From: Chromera velia
Lineage: Eukaryota; Sar; Chromeraceae
Direction of reading: 5' to 3'
Length of the DNA stretch: 21,614 nucleotides
Assembly: GCA_018398765.1 (NCBI GenBank)
Contig: JAHBMJ010001245.1
Span: 11,813 to 33,426, forward strand
Shown here: one piece after another, positions 1-9,048 of the stretch
Numbering within the stretch: the stretch's first letter is position 1
Layout of the letters: each line of letters opens with the position of its first letter
Program-made: the position numbers and the translations under genes
Notes under the pieces: model-generated
Seen by the model: the letters and a program-made list of their open reading frames with translations, nothing else
Databases searched by the model: none
Told to the model about the DNA's origin: nothing

Positions 1-723
1 CTTCCTCTTTTTTTTTTCCTCACGTTTGTCTCTAAGCATCGGCATGTGTGAGAGAGGGAGGGAAGAACGGAATGCGGTTGCGAATGAAGGGAATCTGAAT
101 TCACCATGCATGGGCGACTGCAGAGACGGGTTTCTTCCTCCCAACTCTCTGGCGAGAGAGAAAATCCCAGACGGGCAGACCAACCTCAAATCCTTTCCGA
201 TGGGGAACTCTGGGCAGGGGGGGTTCTTCGACTGGGGGGGGCGTGATCTCCCCTCCTCCTTCTGGTCCTCCCCGTGGTCCTCCCGTCTCGTCTCTGGGGG
301 CGGAGGAGGAAGCAGCAGAGAGTGAAGGGAAAATGTCACAAGAAGAAGCGACTCTAATTTTAGGTCTGTCAACCACTTCCTTGGGTGAAGGAGGCCGGAA
401 GAAAAATCTCCAACTGTCTCAGTCCATCAGATTCAAGGTGTTTCTCTCTGTCTTACGTGTCGACTGGCAAAAATAGAGAAGATAAACCAAAAGAAAAAGG
501 CTGGAGGAAGGAAAAGAGACGCAGAGACGAAAACTCGCGCAGAGAAGAGAGAGAGAGAGAGAGAGAGAGAATGGAAGGACGGAAGAAGACAGAAATGCAA
601 GAAGAATCATGATGTTCTAAGGGAGGGATGCTGGTAGAGCGATGGCTTCACTTCCTCACGTTCTTCTGTCTGTCTTTTTTTCTTGGTTTTTGCATTCTCT
701 TTGTTACCCTGTCTGTCCTGCAG
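1..723 (+). other. 5' region of the DUF3411 gene; upstream exon(s) unresolved
   Basis: This stretch must hold the leader and first exon(s) of the DUF3411 gene, but I cannot fix them. The exon at 724 starts with two bases of a codon, so the preceding exon must end with one spare base. A frame open through about 243-363 (ending ...SQEEATLIL plus one G) satisfies this if the donor is GTCTGT at 364, but that donor is weak and the sequence is low-complexity. A plastid-targeting presequence would be expected here and is not recognisable. A (GA)n run lies at about 545-570. There is no other gene signal. Confidence 0.3.
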
Positions 724-2993
724 GTGAGCAGAAACTTTCGACACAGGATCTGCCCCAGGGCCTTCGTGATGGAGTGAAGGAAGGTGAGTGAGTGCATGGG
801 GCGGTGCATGGGTCTAGAGGAGGCGGCAAGAAAAGTGTGTGCACGTGTGCAAGAGAAAGAGGGAGGGAGAGATACGGGCCTCGAGTTGTATTTGAAGGGC
901 GGGGGGAAAGAAAAGGAAGGAAACTTGAAGGAAGATTCGGCAAATCAGAAGTAGACATACAAAGACAATTAACCCTGCAAGGTGTAAGGAAGAGGGGAAA
1001 TTTAGGGCTGCCTTGACGGGATTTTTTTGTTGCTTGGATGAAATTGATCTCATCTCTCCTCAGTTTTCACTGAACTTTCGAGTGATCCGTCTCGTTAATT
1101 GCGTGCAGACGTTTTCTTTTCCTGTCTATCAGTTGATGCGTCGGGCGGTGATGCATAGCAATCAGATGCGTGGTTTGCTCCTGTACATTAGTGCTCTCTT
1201 CTGCATGTACAGTTGTGGTCTGCGTGTGTGCATTGACAGGAATGCTGTCTGCCGATCAGCTGAAGCAGTGGATGAGGATGCGGCGGTTGCCGCTCCTTGG
1301 GGGTCTCTTGGCGGGGATGCCTGCCGTGTTCATGCGCACACTTGCGGATCCTTTGTTTTGGTATAAATTCTGGGTGCAACAGGCAATTGGGAATGGCATG
1401 GCATTGGCAGGTGGGCATTCTCTTTGGGGGGGGTGGGGGGGGTGGGACACGTTTTGGTTCATTCTCGATCTCGAAACGATTTGTTGCTTCGTCAATGTCT
1501 TTTGAGCATTTCTCTTGTGTTTGGTTGGGGTCGTCATGTTTCGTTATTAAATGGACTTTTGCTTCTGTGGGGTGGTGATGAATAAAAAATTCAAATATTT
1601 TGTTGGTCCCTGCACCGACCGGGATCCCAAATTTGGAACTTGGGTATGGGCCCTTCTCCATTTCTGCCCTCTTCAGGCACAAATCGTTACCTCCTGTCGT
1701 CCTGCAGTCTCCCTCCGCGCTTTTCTCTTCCCCTTCGTTCCTTAGTCCTTAATTCCTTCCATGTCCTTAATTCCTTTCTCTTCCTTGTCTTTCATTCCTT
1801 CCTTTTATTAACAAACCGGTAATGCAGCCGAACTGTCCACGAGAGGGCGGAACTTCTGGAGGGATTTTGATCAAGTCAGCGGGCACCTGCTGCCGGGTCT
1901 GATCGTGGAAGGAGCGTTTGTGTGGACACTCGCGGAGAGACTCAAGCTGCCTGCACCCGCACTGCGGGTAGGTTGGTTGGTCAGGGAGGGAGTGTGGATG
2001 GGGGGTTGTGTTGGTGTGAAAGGGAGAGGGGGGGCAGTGCAGTACACGGAGGGCAGAGGGACTAGGTCGACGGTTGCCTGTCTGCACAGGTGTGGCAGAG
2101 GGTTGTGCTTGCATAGGCATCGTAATCATCAGTATGCTAGCGTGACTTGATTCAGATGATCCCCATCTCCATGCAATGCGTCCCCCTCTGTTTTGCTGTC
2201 TCTCTCTGTTTCTGTCTTTCTCTCTGTCCCTGATTATCTCAGTCTCCCTCCCTCCCTCCCTCTCTCCCTCCCTCTGAGTGTGAGCGTGTGCGTGTGCGTG
2301 CGTGCGTGCGTGCGTGCGTGCGTGTGTGTGTGTGTGTGTGTGTGGTGTGGGTGCATCGATCTTCCCCTCCCTGCGTGCATGTGCAGAAGGCCGCAGGGCA
2401 ATCAGGCGTTGCGAAGCTTCTGCAGACTCTGGCGAAAACTTCTGCAGGGCAGAGCGTTAAAAATTATCTCTCCTGGTCCTCCACTTTGCCCTCTCACTTC
2501 TTTGCGGCTGGAAGCTTTCCTTACAGTTAGTCAGTCAGTCAGTCAGCTTCGGGACAGCAGTGGTTTTCTTCTTTGGTCTCTTCATCTTGCATGATTGTCT
2601 TCCGCATTTTTTCTCGCTCGAACCCTACTTTCTCTGTTACCTCCTTGCCTGCCGGTGTGTTCTCCTCTCATTGCCGGTTTCGAGAAGACTGCCTGTCTGT
2701 CTGTCTGTCTGTCTGCACGGCCTCACGGCGAGCTTTTCTTTTCGTCCACTGCGGCTTTTTCTTTTCTCTGCAAGAGCCTTCCTTCCGCTTTCCCGTTGCA
2801 AGCGCTTCCCCTTCTATGAAGAGCCAGCAAGAGAGGAAGAGGGGGGGATCTTCCCAAAGAATCCCTCACCTTTCGTTTTTTCCCGCTTTCTTTCTCCCTC
2901 TCCCTCTCCCTGTTTGTGTGTGTAGGTGGGTATGTATCTGTATGTTTATGTTTATATGTATATGCATACATGTATTTATATATATATATATAA

Positions 2994-3024
<31 letters not shown>

Positions 3025-3945
3025 TGTGTGTGTGTGTGTGTGCACGCCTTCGGTATCCACGAACAGGTAGCAGGGCTTTGAGCGTCGCCAATACCGGGAT
3101 TCAATATGCCGTGATTGGGTTCGCAAGTGGAGTGCTTGGCGCGGCGATCTCACAAACAATCGCACGGCTGAGGGGAATTGGTGCGTCGCTTTCTTGACGG
3201 CTGTGTCGTTGGTTTATCGTGATGCGCCTCCCTCACTCTGTTGGCCATTTCTGCATGTTTTTGCAGTTTTTGCGGTATGGATGCGATCTTCTGTTCGTGG
3301 TTTTTTTTGTCCTCCCTGTAGACACCAGCTCATCTTCCTTCCATTCGATGTTTCCCCATGGAAGCTTTGTTTGGCCCCGTTCTTCGACTGCAGACAGCTC
3401 CAGGCCGCCTCCCCCGACGCCCGTGTCTGCAATCCTCGGGTGGTCTTCCTTCATGGCCCTCAACTCAAATGCCAGGTTCGTTGGGGGAATGGTTAATCGC
3501 ATGCGGTCAGAGGTGGGTGGGTTGGAAGAGAGGCTGGTCAGGTGAGCCAGTCACGCCCCTGCTTACACACAAAGATGACGTGTTGACAGGAAGCCTACAA
3601 ATAGATCCACCACTAGCGTTTGCAAACAAAATTTTCCATCGAAATAGCATGCGTCAGGTTGTGAAAGGATGAAACGGCTTTGGCCGCATTGTCTGTCGTC
3701 TGAATTGCAGGTTTCACATGTGCGAGGGCATCGAGATGTTCTTCCGCAAATCGTCCCTGATCGGCCCCGCTCTGAGCCGGTCTTTGATTGTTGGTGTTCG
3801 TTTGTTGAATAATTACATCGGGGGTCTCGCGTTTATCTGGCATCACCGGATTTTGGGTCTGCACAAAGAGGCTGAAGGGGAGGAGCAGGAAGAAGAATCT
3901 GGCCCTCTCTTGGTGGGAGAAGAACAAGAACAACCAGTAGGGTGA
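724..3945 (+). CDS. RETICULATA-related (DUF3411) plastid-envelope membrane protein, multi-exon, 5' end missing
   Basis: Seven exons join in phase: 724-783, 1240-1410, 1828-1967, 2387-2525, 3067-3180, 3322-3475 and 3711-3945 (TGA), giving 336 residues. The order of conserved blocks matches plant RETICULATA-related proteins as I remember them: ADPLFWYKFWVQQAIG, then RGRNFWRDFDQVSGHLLPGL, then TGIQYAVIGFASGVLGA, then LGWSSFMALNSNARF, then VGVRLLNNYIGGLAFIW. The hydrophobic stretches fit a polytopic membrane protein. Plant members sit in the chloroplast envelope and affect leaf development; a transport role is suspected but unproven. The C-terminus is an acidic tail (EEEQEEESG type). The acceptor of the sixth exon is uncertain: 3394 is also phase-compatible and would remove 24 residues before the conserved block. 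In an alga with a complex plastid, a bipartite targeting leader should lie in missing exons upstream of 724. Confidence 0.85.
2273..2350 (+). repeat. (GT)n/(GC)n microsatellite in a DUF3411 intron
   Basis: Alternating purine-pyrimidine tract (GTGC units passing into pure GT) inside the intron 1968-2386. It ends about 36 nt before the acceptor used at 2387 and is preceded by a CCCTCC-type pyrimidine run. Confidence 0.9.
2526..2717 (+). repeat. Intronic tetranucleotide repeats (GTCA)n and (CTGT)n
   Basis: The intron begins with its donor merged into a GTCA repeat (about 2526-2547). A run of CTGT units follows at about 2694-2717. Both lie within the intron 2526-3066. Confidence 0.8.
2910..3042 (+). 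repeat. Compound TA/GA/GT microsatellite in a DUF3411 intron
   Basis: A series of TATG-like units, (TA)n, (GA)n and (GT)n. The GT part (about 3024-3042) stops about 24 nt before the acceptor at 3066/3067. The tract explains all apparent short ORFs here on both strands. Confidence 0.9.
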
Positions 3946-4035
3946 GAAATATACTCTGAAGCTGCGCAGTGCTACTGAATTTCGCCGTGCAGCTCACCTA
4001 GCTTAACCCTGCGGCCGCAAAAAGAACACTAGGTG

Positions 4036-4286
4036 TGATCTGTAAAGTTTTAAAGTGAAATAAAGTTTAAAGTCTGGTTTAAGTCTGTAGACTCTGAAAT
4101 ATAACTTTTGAAACGCACTTTAAAAGTTTGTTTCTCATACATTGAAAAATGTTTTAAAAGGCTAAACAATGCTGAACAACACTTTAATTTGTTCATGCTT
4201 TTTATTCTTAAAGTTTTAAAACAAAATAAGTTTTAAAGTTTAAAGTCTGTGGTCAGACTTTATTATAAAAATCACTTTACACATCA
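4036..4286. repeat. Candidate MITE-like AT-rich segment with short terminal inverted repeats
   Basis: TGATCTGTAAAGT at 4036-4048 is matched 12 of 13 by the reverse complement of 4274-4286. Inside, the word AAAGTTTAAAGTCTG occurs near both ends in direct orientation. I see no clear target-site duplication and no coding. AATAAA at 4059-4064, 114 bp past the DUF3411 stop, could serve as its poly(A) signal. The repeat is short for such AT-rich DNA, so chance is possible. Confidence 0.35.
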
Positions 4287-4345
4287 GAGTTAGAAAGAAC
4301 ATAATCCTAGACGCAATCATGATTGAATCATCATCATACGCTATC

Positions 4346-4402
4346 GCAATTGGTTTATAATAGTTTATAATTATGCAATTGGTTTATAATAGTTTATAAT
4401 TA
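4346..4402. repeat. Tandem duplication of a 28-29 bp AT-rich unit
   Basis: A unit beginning GCAATTGGTTTATAATAG at 4346-4374 is repeated without change of order at 4375-4402. Each unit contains GTTTATAAT twice, so there is an internal sub-repeat. It lies in intergenic sequence. Confidence 0.9.
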
Positions 4403-4752
4403 GGTGTATAGCGTTCGACAAGTCGACATAGGCAGTGCAACGTAATTAACAGTTTCCTTCCCAGGTATTGACATCTATACTCGGTTACAAACCGACTCAA
4501 ATGCGTGCTCTGGGTTGTCCTCAAAGCCTTGTTAGTGGCTTGGGATTTAGCGTCGCTAGATCTAGGATTTAACCTTCAATCATCATCATTTTAATTTATA
4601 TTCGATCTTTTTTTCGATCTTAGTTACAATTAGTTATATTAGAGTGATACATATGTAGCTAACATGCAGTTTTTAACAGTTTTTAAACAAGAAATTTTAT
4701 CAAAATTTTGTGAAACTTACTAGAAAATTTAGTTGGATATGTGGAGTCTTAC

Positions 4753-5714
4753 CCTGTGGTACCACCCTTTGAGCCTTCGCATACACCGTGACTGAGTGAG
4801 CCAGCGTGCCGTACCACATTCTGCCGCTGTGCTTTGCTTTGTACATGTTGCGTGTGCGTCGATCGAAGTCGAGTCTAACCTTCGCAATGTTCGCATTCAA
4901 GCAACATGTCACTTGAGCAACAGATAGGATCGTTTAAGGCTAATGTCTCTTTGTCATAGATCGGGAGTCTGAGACTTTGAGAGAGAGGAACAGAGAGAAG
5001 CATAAGTAGAAATTGTGTAATGATAGAATGAACCCAACTGATTAGAATCCCAGATCGCTCTATAGCTAAACCTTCTGTAAACTGTTGCTTGAATGAGTGT
5101 TGCTCACGTTCTTTCTCTAAAATTTCCCTAAGGTTCTTGTCCTCGCTTTACCTTCTGTCTGGATCTGCTATAAGGTGGCCGGACAGGGGGGACAAAGTAG
5201 ATAATTAAAATAGGATATGATGACAATGAATTCACCGTCAAGCCTACTTCATTCTAGAATAGTCTAGAAGTTTAGTGCCATATTACGTCACATCTTAGGA
5301 TAGGTAAGGATAAGAATCATAAGATTTCTGTTTCCAGGTCCCCCAGAAAATCTGAAGAGTGACGTAACACGTACAAATTAAGTTTGTGTACTTCGCCGCT
5401 GCTCACATATTCTACGAAGTACGTCGGCACGCCGGCCCACTCTCGCGTGCGTGTTCTGATTTACTCTGATTTGCTGCAACGGAAGTTTCCGAGCTAAATT
5501 GCACCCCTGCCGCGGACCCGCGAGCACGCGCACCATCGCGCACCTTGACAGCTATAGGCTACCCAAGGCGACAAAACACGTACCTCAAAACACATTTCGA
5601 AACCGTACGATATTCAACACAGGCCGGGGTGCGGATTGTCACATGTTCTAGACTGAGTGCATCGTGGTCATACGTTCCTTGTGGAGCCCCTGCTGCATTG
5701 ATATAATCTCTCAT
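4753..5714 (-). CDS. Putative spliced minus-strand gene, product unrecognised (two candidate exons)
   Basis: Candidate first exon: complement(5584..5714). It has an ATG at 5714-5712, 43 codons (MRDYINAAGAPQGTYDHDAL at the N-terminus) and two spare bases, and ends at a good donor, G|GTACGTG. A second open stretch on the same strand, roughly 4905 down to 4753, reads DFDRRTRNMYKAKHSGRMWY in its middle and ends at a strong donor, G|GTAAGA. Both have mixed, non-repetitive composition more like protein than the AT-rich surroundings. The phases of these two do not join directly (two spare bases against the likely acceptor at about 4910), so an intermediate exon or another acceptor must exist if this is one gene. 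A 16-nt microexon at about 5162-5177 is possible but speculative. No 3' exon was found and I recognise no family. It may instead be two unrelated fragments or no gene. Confidence 0.35.
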
Positions 5715-5920
5715 TATCGGTCGAAGCAGCTTTTCTTGTTGATCGGTATAAAGTCTTGAGGGTCTGTTGCTACTGGAAGAACTCCACACATTCTCTTGTG
5801 CAGGTGTTGCGAGTGTTTGCCACTGCCCAGTACTTTTGCTGTTGCCCCCTGGTTTGCTGCCAGAAGGGAGTAGATCTGCATAAAGAGGGAGACAGCTTAG
5901 AGAAACCGGCAGAAACGAAA
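5715..5920. promoter_or_regulatory. Short spacer between head-to-head genes; possible bidirectional promoter
   Basis: About 206 bp separate the putative minus-strand start (5714) from the first ATG of the plus-strand Cys/His-module gene (5921). TATAAAG at 5747-5753 is a possible TATA-type element for the plus gene, about 170 bp before its ATG. A CAG acceptor-like site (5801-5803) preceded by CTTGTG leaves room for an intron in the 5' UTR. All of this is motif-level inference. Confidence 0.3.
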
Positions 5921-7621
5921 ATGATGATGCTTTATTGCGAAAAGTGCGGGGCCGTGTCTGAGAACGGCCTTGTCTCTCAGGGAGGCGTCTCCTCCTGCGA
6001 GAAGAGAAACCCCAAAGAGGACCATGCATTCCGGCCCTTCGGGACGGCCTTTGCCGCCCCAGGGGCACCACAAATGCATGTTCACCACCCCCCACCGACC
6101 CACAGCCACTCCAGTGGGAGGCCGAGACAGTCCCACCAGCATCTCAGTGTTGGGTCATCAGGGGTGAGAAACTCTTCGGGGAGTGGACAGGGGCGATCGA
6201 GTGGCCAATCCCGAATCCGTACTTGTGTGCACGGCCGCCGTGCCAACCTCTGTGTTGACTGTGGGGGAAGTCAGTACTGTGAGCATCGCAAGCTGAAGCG
6301 ACGCTGCAGAGAGTGTGGTGGGACGAATTTTTGTGAACATGGGAAGCGGAAAGAGCGCTGCCTGATTTGCGGTGGGGGTGACCTGTGCCCTCACGGGAAG
6401 CAGAAGGACTCTTGTCCACAGCCCTCCTGCGGTGGGTGTGAGCACGGTCGCTTGAAGCGACGGTGCAAGCAGTGTGGGGGGCGCGGGATCTGTGAGCACG
6501 GAAACGTGCACTACACTTGTCGTCAGTGTGGGGGTGCCGGTATCTGTCAGCATGGCAAGATTCGGCGATCGTGCGTTGCATGCCACGGGTCCAAATTGTG
6601 TGAGCACGGAAAGGTAAAGGATGGGTGTAAGGATTGTGGAGGTAGAGCTTGGTGTGAGCACGGCAACCGACGTTATTACTGTCCTGATTGTGGGGGGAAG
6701 GGAATATGTGAGCACGGAAAGCGCAGGCCTGCCTGCCACCTCTGCCCGTGTAAGCACGGGGTCCCCAAACTTGACTGTGAGACCTGTCCCCCCCACAAGA
6801 CTCAGATGCGATGCTCCCACGGGAGCTGGAGGACAAAGTGTGCCATTTGCATAGGGGAGGCACGAGAGATGAAGGAGAGGAAAAAGTTGTGTGAGCACGG
6901 CCTTCCGCGTCGTGAGTGTGAAGATTGTAAACCCACGTGTGTGCATGGCAGGAGGAGGTATTTCTGTAAAGAGTGCGGGGGAAAGGCATTCTGTGTGCAC
7001 GGAAGGTACAGACACTCATGTGATGTGTGTTCCCCTCCCGAGTCACGAGGGGAAAAAAAGAAGAGGGTAGCAAAGGGGGGACGTCAACCACCCGACTCAG
7101 CTGAAATGCTGGCTTCCCTCGGTGTGAAATCGGGTGCTTTTGCGTCTCTGGAGGAGGAGAATAGAGCGTTGAAAGAGGCACTCGCGAGGCTGTTCTCCTC
7201 TGCGGGGCAGGACTCGAAAAGAGCCTCTTCCTCGAGTGTGGGGGGGGGAATGAGTGCGGCATCCTCAGGTGGGGGGGGGAAGAGAAAGAGGACGCAGGAT
7301 GGTCCCTCCTCTGCGAAAAAAGACAAGCTCAGCGATGCCCCCCACGATGAAGACATGGCTGCCGCTGCTGCTGCAGCTTCGTCTTCCTCTGTGGCAGACA
7401 TGGCAGCAGCAGCAGCGCTGGCAGGAGACATCGAGATGGACACGGGGGCAGATGAGATGGAAGAGAGAAAGAGGGAGGAGGGAATGCCGTCACACCACTC
7501 TCTTGTGCAAGGCGCCCCCCCTCCTAACGGCCTTTCTTTGGGGCCCGTTCCCATGGAGCCAGTAGAAGACCCGACGGAGGGTTTGCTTGTGGAGGGGAAC
7601 GGGGACGCGGAGGGCGTTTGA
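5921..7621 (+). CDS. Protein with 15 tandem Cys/His (CxHG...CxxCGG) modules, nuclear-type tail
   Basis: 566 residues from three consecutive ATGs at 5921; the frame is open further upstream but lacks an ATG. Residues 1-101: a CxxC pair near the start (YCEKCG), then Ser/His/Gly-rich sequence. Residues 102-370: fifteen modules of about 18 residues with the pattern C-x-H-G-x6-C-x2-C-G-G-x2-(aromatic/aliphatic), for example CEHGKRKERCLICGG. Three Cys and one His per module suggest metal (Zn) binding. Modules vary: the second has R for the conserved G, the fourth has C-x3-C spacing, the seventh ends CHG, and the last six have irregular linkers. Residues about 405-425 hold a short heptad-like helix (EEENRALKEALARLF). 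GKRKR and KKDK form a likely bipartite nuclear signal; Ala-, Ser- and acid-rich sequence follows to the end. Function is unknown. RNA or DNA binding is my inference from basic Cys/His modules plus the nuclear signal. No intron is visible. Confidence 0.85.
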   Translation: MMMLYCEKCGAVSENGLVSQGGVSSCEKRNPKEDHAFRPFGTAFAAPGAPQMHVHHPPPTHSHSSGRPRQSHQHLSVGSSGVRNSSGSGQGRSSGQSRIRTCVHGRRANLCVDCGGSQYCEHRKLKRRCRECGGTNFCEHGKRKERCLICGGGDLCPHGKQKDSCPQPSCGGCEHGRLKRRCKQCGGRGICEHGNVHYTCRQCGGAGICQHGKIRRSCVACHGSKLCEHGKVKDGCKDCGGRAWCEHGNRRYYCPDCGGKGICEHGKRRPACHLCPCKHGVPKLDCETCPPHKTQMRCSHGSWRTKCAICIGEAREMKERKKLCEHGLPRRECEDCKPTCVHGRRRYFCKECGGKAFCVHGRYRHSCDVCSPPESRGEKKKRVAKGGRQPPDSAEMLASLGVKSGAFASLEEENRALKEALARLFSSAGQDSKRASSSSVGGGMSAASSGGGGKRKRTQDGPSSAKKDKLSDAPHDEDMAAAAAAASSSSVADMAAAAALAGDIEMDTGADEMEERKREEGMPSHHSLVQGAPPPNGLSLGPVPMEPVEDPTEGLLVEGNGDAEGV

Positions 7622-8516
7622 GGCCTCCGCAGGAAGTCAGAACAGACCGAGGAGAGGGGAGGAGGGAGGAAGTGAAAGAGAGGAATTAAGTGGTCAGCAG
7701 GGTGGAGGAGCGGGGGCTGCTGGGCGGGTGTCTAGCTTGCTCTGCTATGATCTGTACTTTTTTCTGTACCTCCAGACGTGCATTCGCCCTTGAATGAATG
7801 ATTGATTCATTCATTCTGCATGCATCCTTGTTCCCTGCTGATTCTTTTTCTTCTTTTCCTTCCCTTTGTCTCTCGCCCAGTCGGTCGTCTCCTCTTTTGT
7901 CATCTGGACGCATCCTCTCCTCTCCTCTCCTCTCCTCTTTTCCGCATTCTTTTTCTCCATGACAAGTTTAGGCAGGAAGAGAGAGGTGCAACGCCATGAG
8001 ACTGTGCCCCCCCACCGCCCGTCTATGTGCCCCTGACGAGCTGTTTGCCTGTGTCATAGCCCGCCCGCCTGCCTTCTTCCTTTGCGGTTCGAGTGGTACC
8101 CGTCCGGCATTCATTTCCGACAAACTGTAAATAGAAAGAGCCGTTTTGGCACCTTGCAAGCATGTGCTACTCTAGCGTCCCAGAAGACGAAGAAGGAAAG
8201 CAGGGAGGCAGGGAGGGCCTTCTGACAGGATCGAAAGCATTGAAGGTTGGGGCGCTGCTGCGCTTTGTTATGTGATGACAGTGATGCACATGCTTGCGGG
8301 ACGTTGTGCATGCCTGTGTCGCTGTTGCTGTGGGTGTCCTTCTCCTCTTAATTGAAATTCCTGCTTCGAATCGGACGAATCCTTGATCCTGCCGTACTTC
8401 GGATACTACTTCCTAGCGTAACTTGCTGCATAAGTCGATGCAGCAAGCAGCTTGAAGCAGGTATGATCTTTGCTTATTCTTTGGTATGATCACAACATAG
8501 TGAACTAGATAGTAGC
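7622..8516. other. 3' flank of the Cys/His-module gene; no gene recognised
   Basis: Purine-rich, then CT-rich low-complexity DNA with a TGAATGAATGATTGATTCATTCATTC-like palindromic stretch around 7790-7816 and a CTCCT repeat at 7915-7938. TGTAAATA at 8126-8133 matches the Pumilio-type UGUANAUA element and would matter only if the transcript extends this far. The short ORFs on both strands look like low-complexity shadows. Confidence 0.5.
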
Positions 8517-8518
8517 TA

Positions 8519-8928
8519 GGCGTAGGCCATTAAAAAAAACTGTAAATTTTATTGGGCGTTTTTCTTTCTATATGTTGAAAACGCCTAGTTTTTTTTTTTT
8601 TTTAGAGTTTTCAATTTTGATGTTGATGTCTAGATTGATGCTAGGGACCTAGTCTTCGCCTCCTATTCACTATAGCCTCTTCAAAAACTTTAAGGATAAT
8701 TATAGGACAATTGAAAGTAAATGAATTCATCGAATATGCTTTATTGATTGATCAACAAGTCTGAGCAGCAAGGAAAATGAAACCATGTTTATTCAGAGAG
8801 TTTCGAACCGTAGTCTTCACTCTTTTAGTTTTTGCATGGGGGGTATTTTTGTAAATAAATTTTATTCAAGGGTTTTTTCATTTTTTTTTTTTAGGTACGT
8901 TTTTTTTTTTTTTTTAATGGCCTATGCC
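8519..8928. mobile_element. 410-bp non-autonomous inverted-repeat element with TA target duplication (MITE)
   Basis: The left end GGCGTAGGCCATTAAAAAAA (8519-8538, one more A at 8539) is matched 20 of 21 by the reverse complement of the right end (8908-8928). TA flanks both ends (8517-8518 and 8929-8930), as expected for Tc1/mariner-type insertion, though the flank is also CTAG on both sides. The interior is AT-rich with T-runs and an internal AACGCCTAG copy at about 8579. It has no ORF of note, so transposase would have to come from elsewhere. Poly-A/T makes up part of the match, but GGCGTAGGCC alone is informative. Confidence 0.65.
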
Positions 8929-9048
8929 TAGGATAGTAGATAATGATACTGAAAATTAGATGTAGATGAACTAGCAGGTAAGGGATACAGTGCCGCACAC
9001 TGGGATTAGATGGAACAACCTTTCTTTCTTAATTGTAAAAAGCGAAAC

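Noticed and set aside
1188-1682. 164-codon minus-strand frame over the DUF3411 exon at 1240-1410
   Set aside because: The plus strand here matches the conserved DUF3411 block and splices in phase. The minus frame runs through intron low-complexity sequence.
4384-4575. Minus-strand open stretch reading ALRTTQSTHLSRFVTEYRC in part
   Set aside because: Open for about 60 codons but in AT-rich DNA next to a tandem repeat, with no convincing acceptor or donor. Not enough to call an exon of the putative gene upstream.
5284-5369. TTACGTCAC ... GTGACGTAA inverted pair
   Set aside because: Only 9 bp per arm, about 65 bp apart, with no target duplication. It could be two CRE-like sites or chance; too weak to list as an element.
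6144-7262. Long minus-strand open frames (372 and 285 codons) opposite the Cys/His-module gene
   Set aside because: They are created by the 54-bp repeat period: the regular TGTGAGCACGG words give repeating HT/CSH-like peptides on the other strand. The plus frame has the meaningful Cys/His pattern.
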